7,085 nucleotides of DNA from Burkholderiales bacterium. Its GTDB lineage: Bacteria > Pseudomonadota > Gammaproteobacteria > Burkholderiales > Burkholderiaceae_F. Shown here piece by piece: positions 5,729-7,085 of this stretch (positions are counted from its first letter, which is position 1; the number at the start of each line of letters is the position of its first letter). The stretch lies in assembly GCA_021205255.1 (NCBI GenBank), contig JAJPXW010000275.1, positions 1-7,085 of the forward strand, in the 5' to 3' direction. The translations under genes and the position numbers were made by a program. Under the pieces are notes generated by a model. That model did no database searches. It was not told where the DNA came from and saw only the letters and a list, made by a program, of their open reading frames with translations.

Positions 5729-7085
5729 ATGGCCCTAAAGATTTTTAACACTCTTTCTAAAACAGCGGAAACATTTAAACCCATTAATCCTGGAAAAGTG
5801 GGAATGTATCTGTGCGGAGTGACTGTCTACGACGATTGCCATCTCGGCCATGGACGCACCTTCGTTGCCTTTGATGCCATTCGGCGCTGGCTGGAAGCAA
5901 GTGGCTACGATGTGAATTTCGTTAGGAACGTCACTGACGTGGATGACAAGATCATTAAAAGATCAGCGGAACTTGGCGTGCTTCCTGAAGAGCTAAGTCA
6001 GAAATACACTCAGAGAATGCAAGAGGATTTTGAGGCGTTAGGCTGCCTAAAACCAACTGCCGAGCCCCGCGCTACACAATATATCCCGCAGATGCTCTCC
6101 TTAATCGATAAGCTTGAAGAAAAAGGATACGCATACCAAGATGCATCCGGAGATGTGGACTTTTCAGTCAGGAAATTCAAGCCCTATGGTCTGTTATCCG
6201 GCAAAAGAATAGATGAACTGCGTTCTGGCGAAAGAGTAGCAGTTGATGAAACTAAACAGGACCCGCTTGATTTCGTACTTTGGAAAAGAGCGAAGCCCGG
6301 AGAGCCTCAATGGGATAGCAAATGGGGTAAGGGAAGACCGGGTTGGCATATTGAATGCTCGGCTATGTCTTGCAATTTGCTTGGCGAGACTTTCGATATT
6401 CATGGCGGTGGACCCGATTTAATGTTTCCTCATCACGAAAACGAAATTGCGCAAAGCGAAGCGGCCTCAGGCAAGAAATTCGTCAACACCTGGATGCATT
6501 CCGGAAGCCTCTTGGTCAATGGCGAAAAGATGAGTAAGTCCAAAGGCAACTTCATCACTATCCGAGATGCTTTAGCAGATACAAATAAAAAGTATGGTGA
6601 AGAAAATGGAGCGGAAACCGTAAGGTTCTTCCTTTTGAAGTCCCATTACAAGAGCAAGGTCGATTACACACCAACTGTTATTGACGATGCGTATGCCGGT
6701 CTTTATCGGCTTTATGGAGCATTGAAAGAAGTTCCACCCGATGAAGGCGAACTAGATTGGAACGAACCCTATGCGCAGCGCTTTAAGGAAGCGATGGATA
6801 ATGATTTCAATACTGCGCTAGCCGTATCGGTACTTTACGAGCTTTCCAAGGAAGTCAACACTACTAAGTCGCCGGCGTTAGCTCGTCAACTTAAAAAACT
6901 AGGAGCAACATTAGGACTTCTTCAGCTCGATCCAGAAAAATTTATTAAAGGCGCCGTATCAGATATTGACGAGGCATGGGTAGTTAGTAAGATAGAAGAA
7001 CGCAAGCAAGCCAAGAAAGACAAGGATTTCAAAAAGGCGGACGCTATTAGAGCCGAGCTTAAGGGAAAGGGAATTATTCTTGAAG
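5729..7085 (+). CDS. cysS: Cysteinyl-tRNA synthetase, last few codons beyond the window
   Basis: This class I aminoacyl-tRNA synthetase charges tRNA-Cys with cysteine in the cytoplasm. The window gives 452 residues. E. coli CysS has 461, so only about ten should be missing. The HIGH motif is HLGH (38-41) in the context VYDDCHLGHGRTFVAFD, and the KMSKS motif is exact at 267-271. The zinc ligands that select cysteine are all present: C29, C210 (WHIECSAM), H235 and E239 (FPHHENE), each one residue beyond E. coli C28, C209, H234 and E238. The DALR-like helical region and a Lys-rich C-terminal tRNA-binding part (KxxKDFKKADAIRAEL) follow. AAGGA ends 8 nt before the ATG. A slightly longer insert with EENGAE (291-296) precedes TVRFFL. 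The gene is single and divergent from the TPR gene. Confidence 0.97.
   Translation, partial: MALKIFNTLSKTAETFKPINPGKVGMYLCGVTVYDDCHLGHGRTFVAFDAIRRWLEASGYDVNFVRNVTDVDDKIIKRSAELGVLPEELSQKYTQRMQEDFEALGCLKPTAEPRATQYIPQMLSLIDKLEEKGYAYQDASGDVDFSVRKFKPYGLLSGKRIDELRSGERVAVDETKQDPLDFVLWKRAKPGEPQWDSKWGKGRPGWHIECSAMSCNLLGETFDIHGGGPDLMFPHHENEIAQSEAASGKKFVNTWMHSGSLLVNGEKMSKSKGNFITIRDALADTNKKYGEENGAETVRFFLLKSHYKSKVDYTPTVIDDAYAGLYRLYGALKEVPPDEGELDWNEPYAQRFKEAMDNDFNTALAVSVLYELSKEVNTTKSPALARQLKKLGATLGLLQLDPEKFIKGAVSDIDEAWVVSKIEERKQAKKDKDFKKADAIRAELKGKGIILE

Noticed and set aside
6194..6537. Frames on both strands within cysS (69 and 60 codons)
   Set aside because: They fall wholly inside the CysS catalytic region, which is intact and conserved.

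Overview
The window is an ordinary stretch of bacterial core chromosome. It holds eight protein-coding genes packed with short gaps, and no RNA genes, mobile elements, CRISPR arrays or recognisable phage genes. The order cysS / TPR protein / two cyclophilins / lpxH is, from memory, typical of Betaproteobacteria (Burkholderiales and relatives). LpxH (lipid A synthesis) requires a Gram-negative cell, and its C-terminal 'LPDW' segment looks betaproteobacterial. Base composition is only mid-40s % GC by eye, low for that group. A host-associated lineage such as Sutterellaceae would fit, but that is inference.

Layout from left to right. A U32-family (RlhA/YegQ-like) protein lies on the minus strand and its C-terminus runs off the left edge (1-1477). 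A rho-independent terminator (about 1481-1522) separates it from a compact minus-strand cluster read right to left: ppiA (4853), ppiB (4256), lpxH (3750), a TatD-family metal hydrolase (2958) and a secreted ankyrin-repeat protein (2182-1535). The last four are joined by a 1-nt overlap, a 3-nt gap and a 4-nt ATGA overlap. A good sigma70-like promoter (4926-4954) lies upstream of ppiA. Next comes a minus-strand exported TPR protein (5624-5073) with its own terminator (5015-5044). It is transcribed divergently from plus-strand cysS (5729 to the right edge), which lacks only its last few codons. The largest gap without a gene is 4854-5072, about 220 bp.

The genes do not form one pathway. They are housekeeping functions: cysteinyl-tRNA synthesis, proline isomerisation in periplasm and cytoplasm, lipid A synthesis, a TatD nuclease or quality-control hydrolase, and probably tRNA/rRNA hydroxylation. 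Two exported repeat proteins of unknown role (TPR and ankyrin) accompany them. I see no convincing new system. The points most worth a second look are the Bacteroidota-like flavour of the U32 gene and its missing Shine-Dalgarno next to a terminator, the joining of a tatD-ankyrin pair to the lpxH cluster, the shortened last TPR, and a 61-codon open frame opposite the ppiA promoter.
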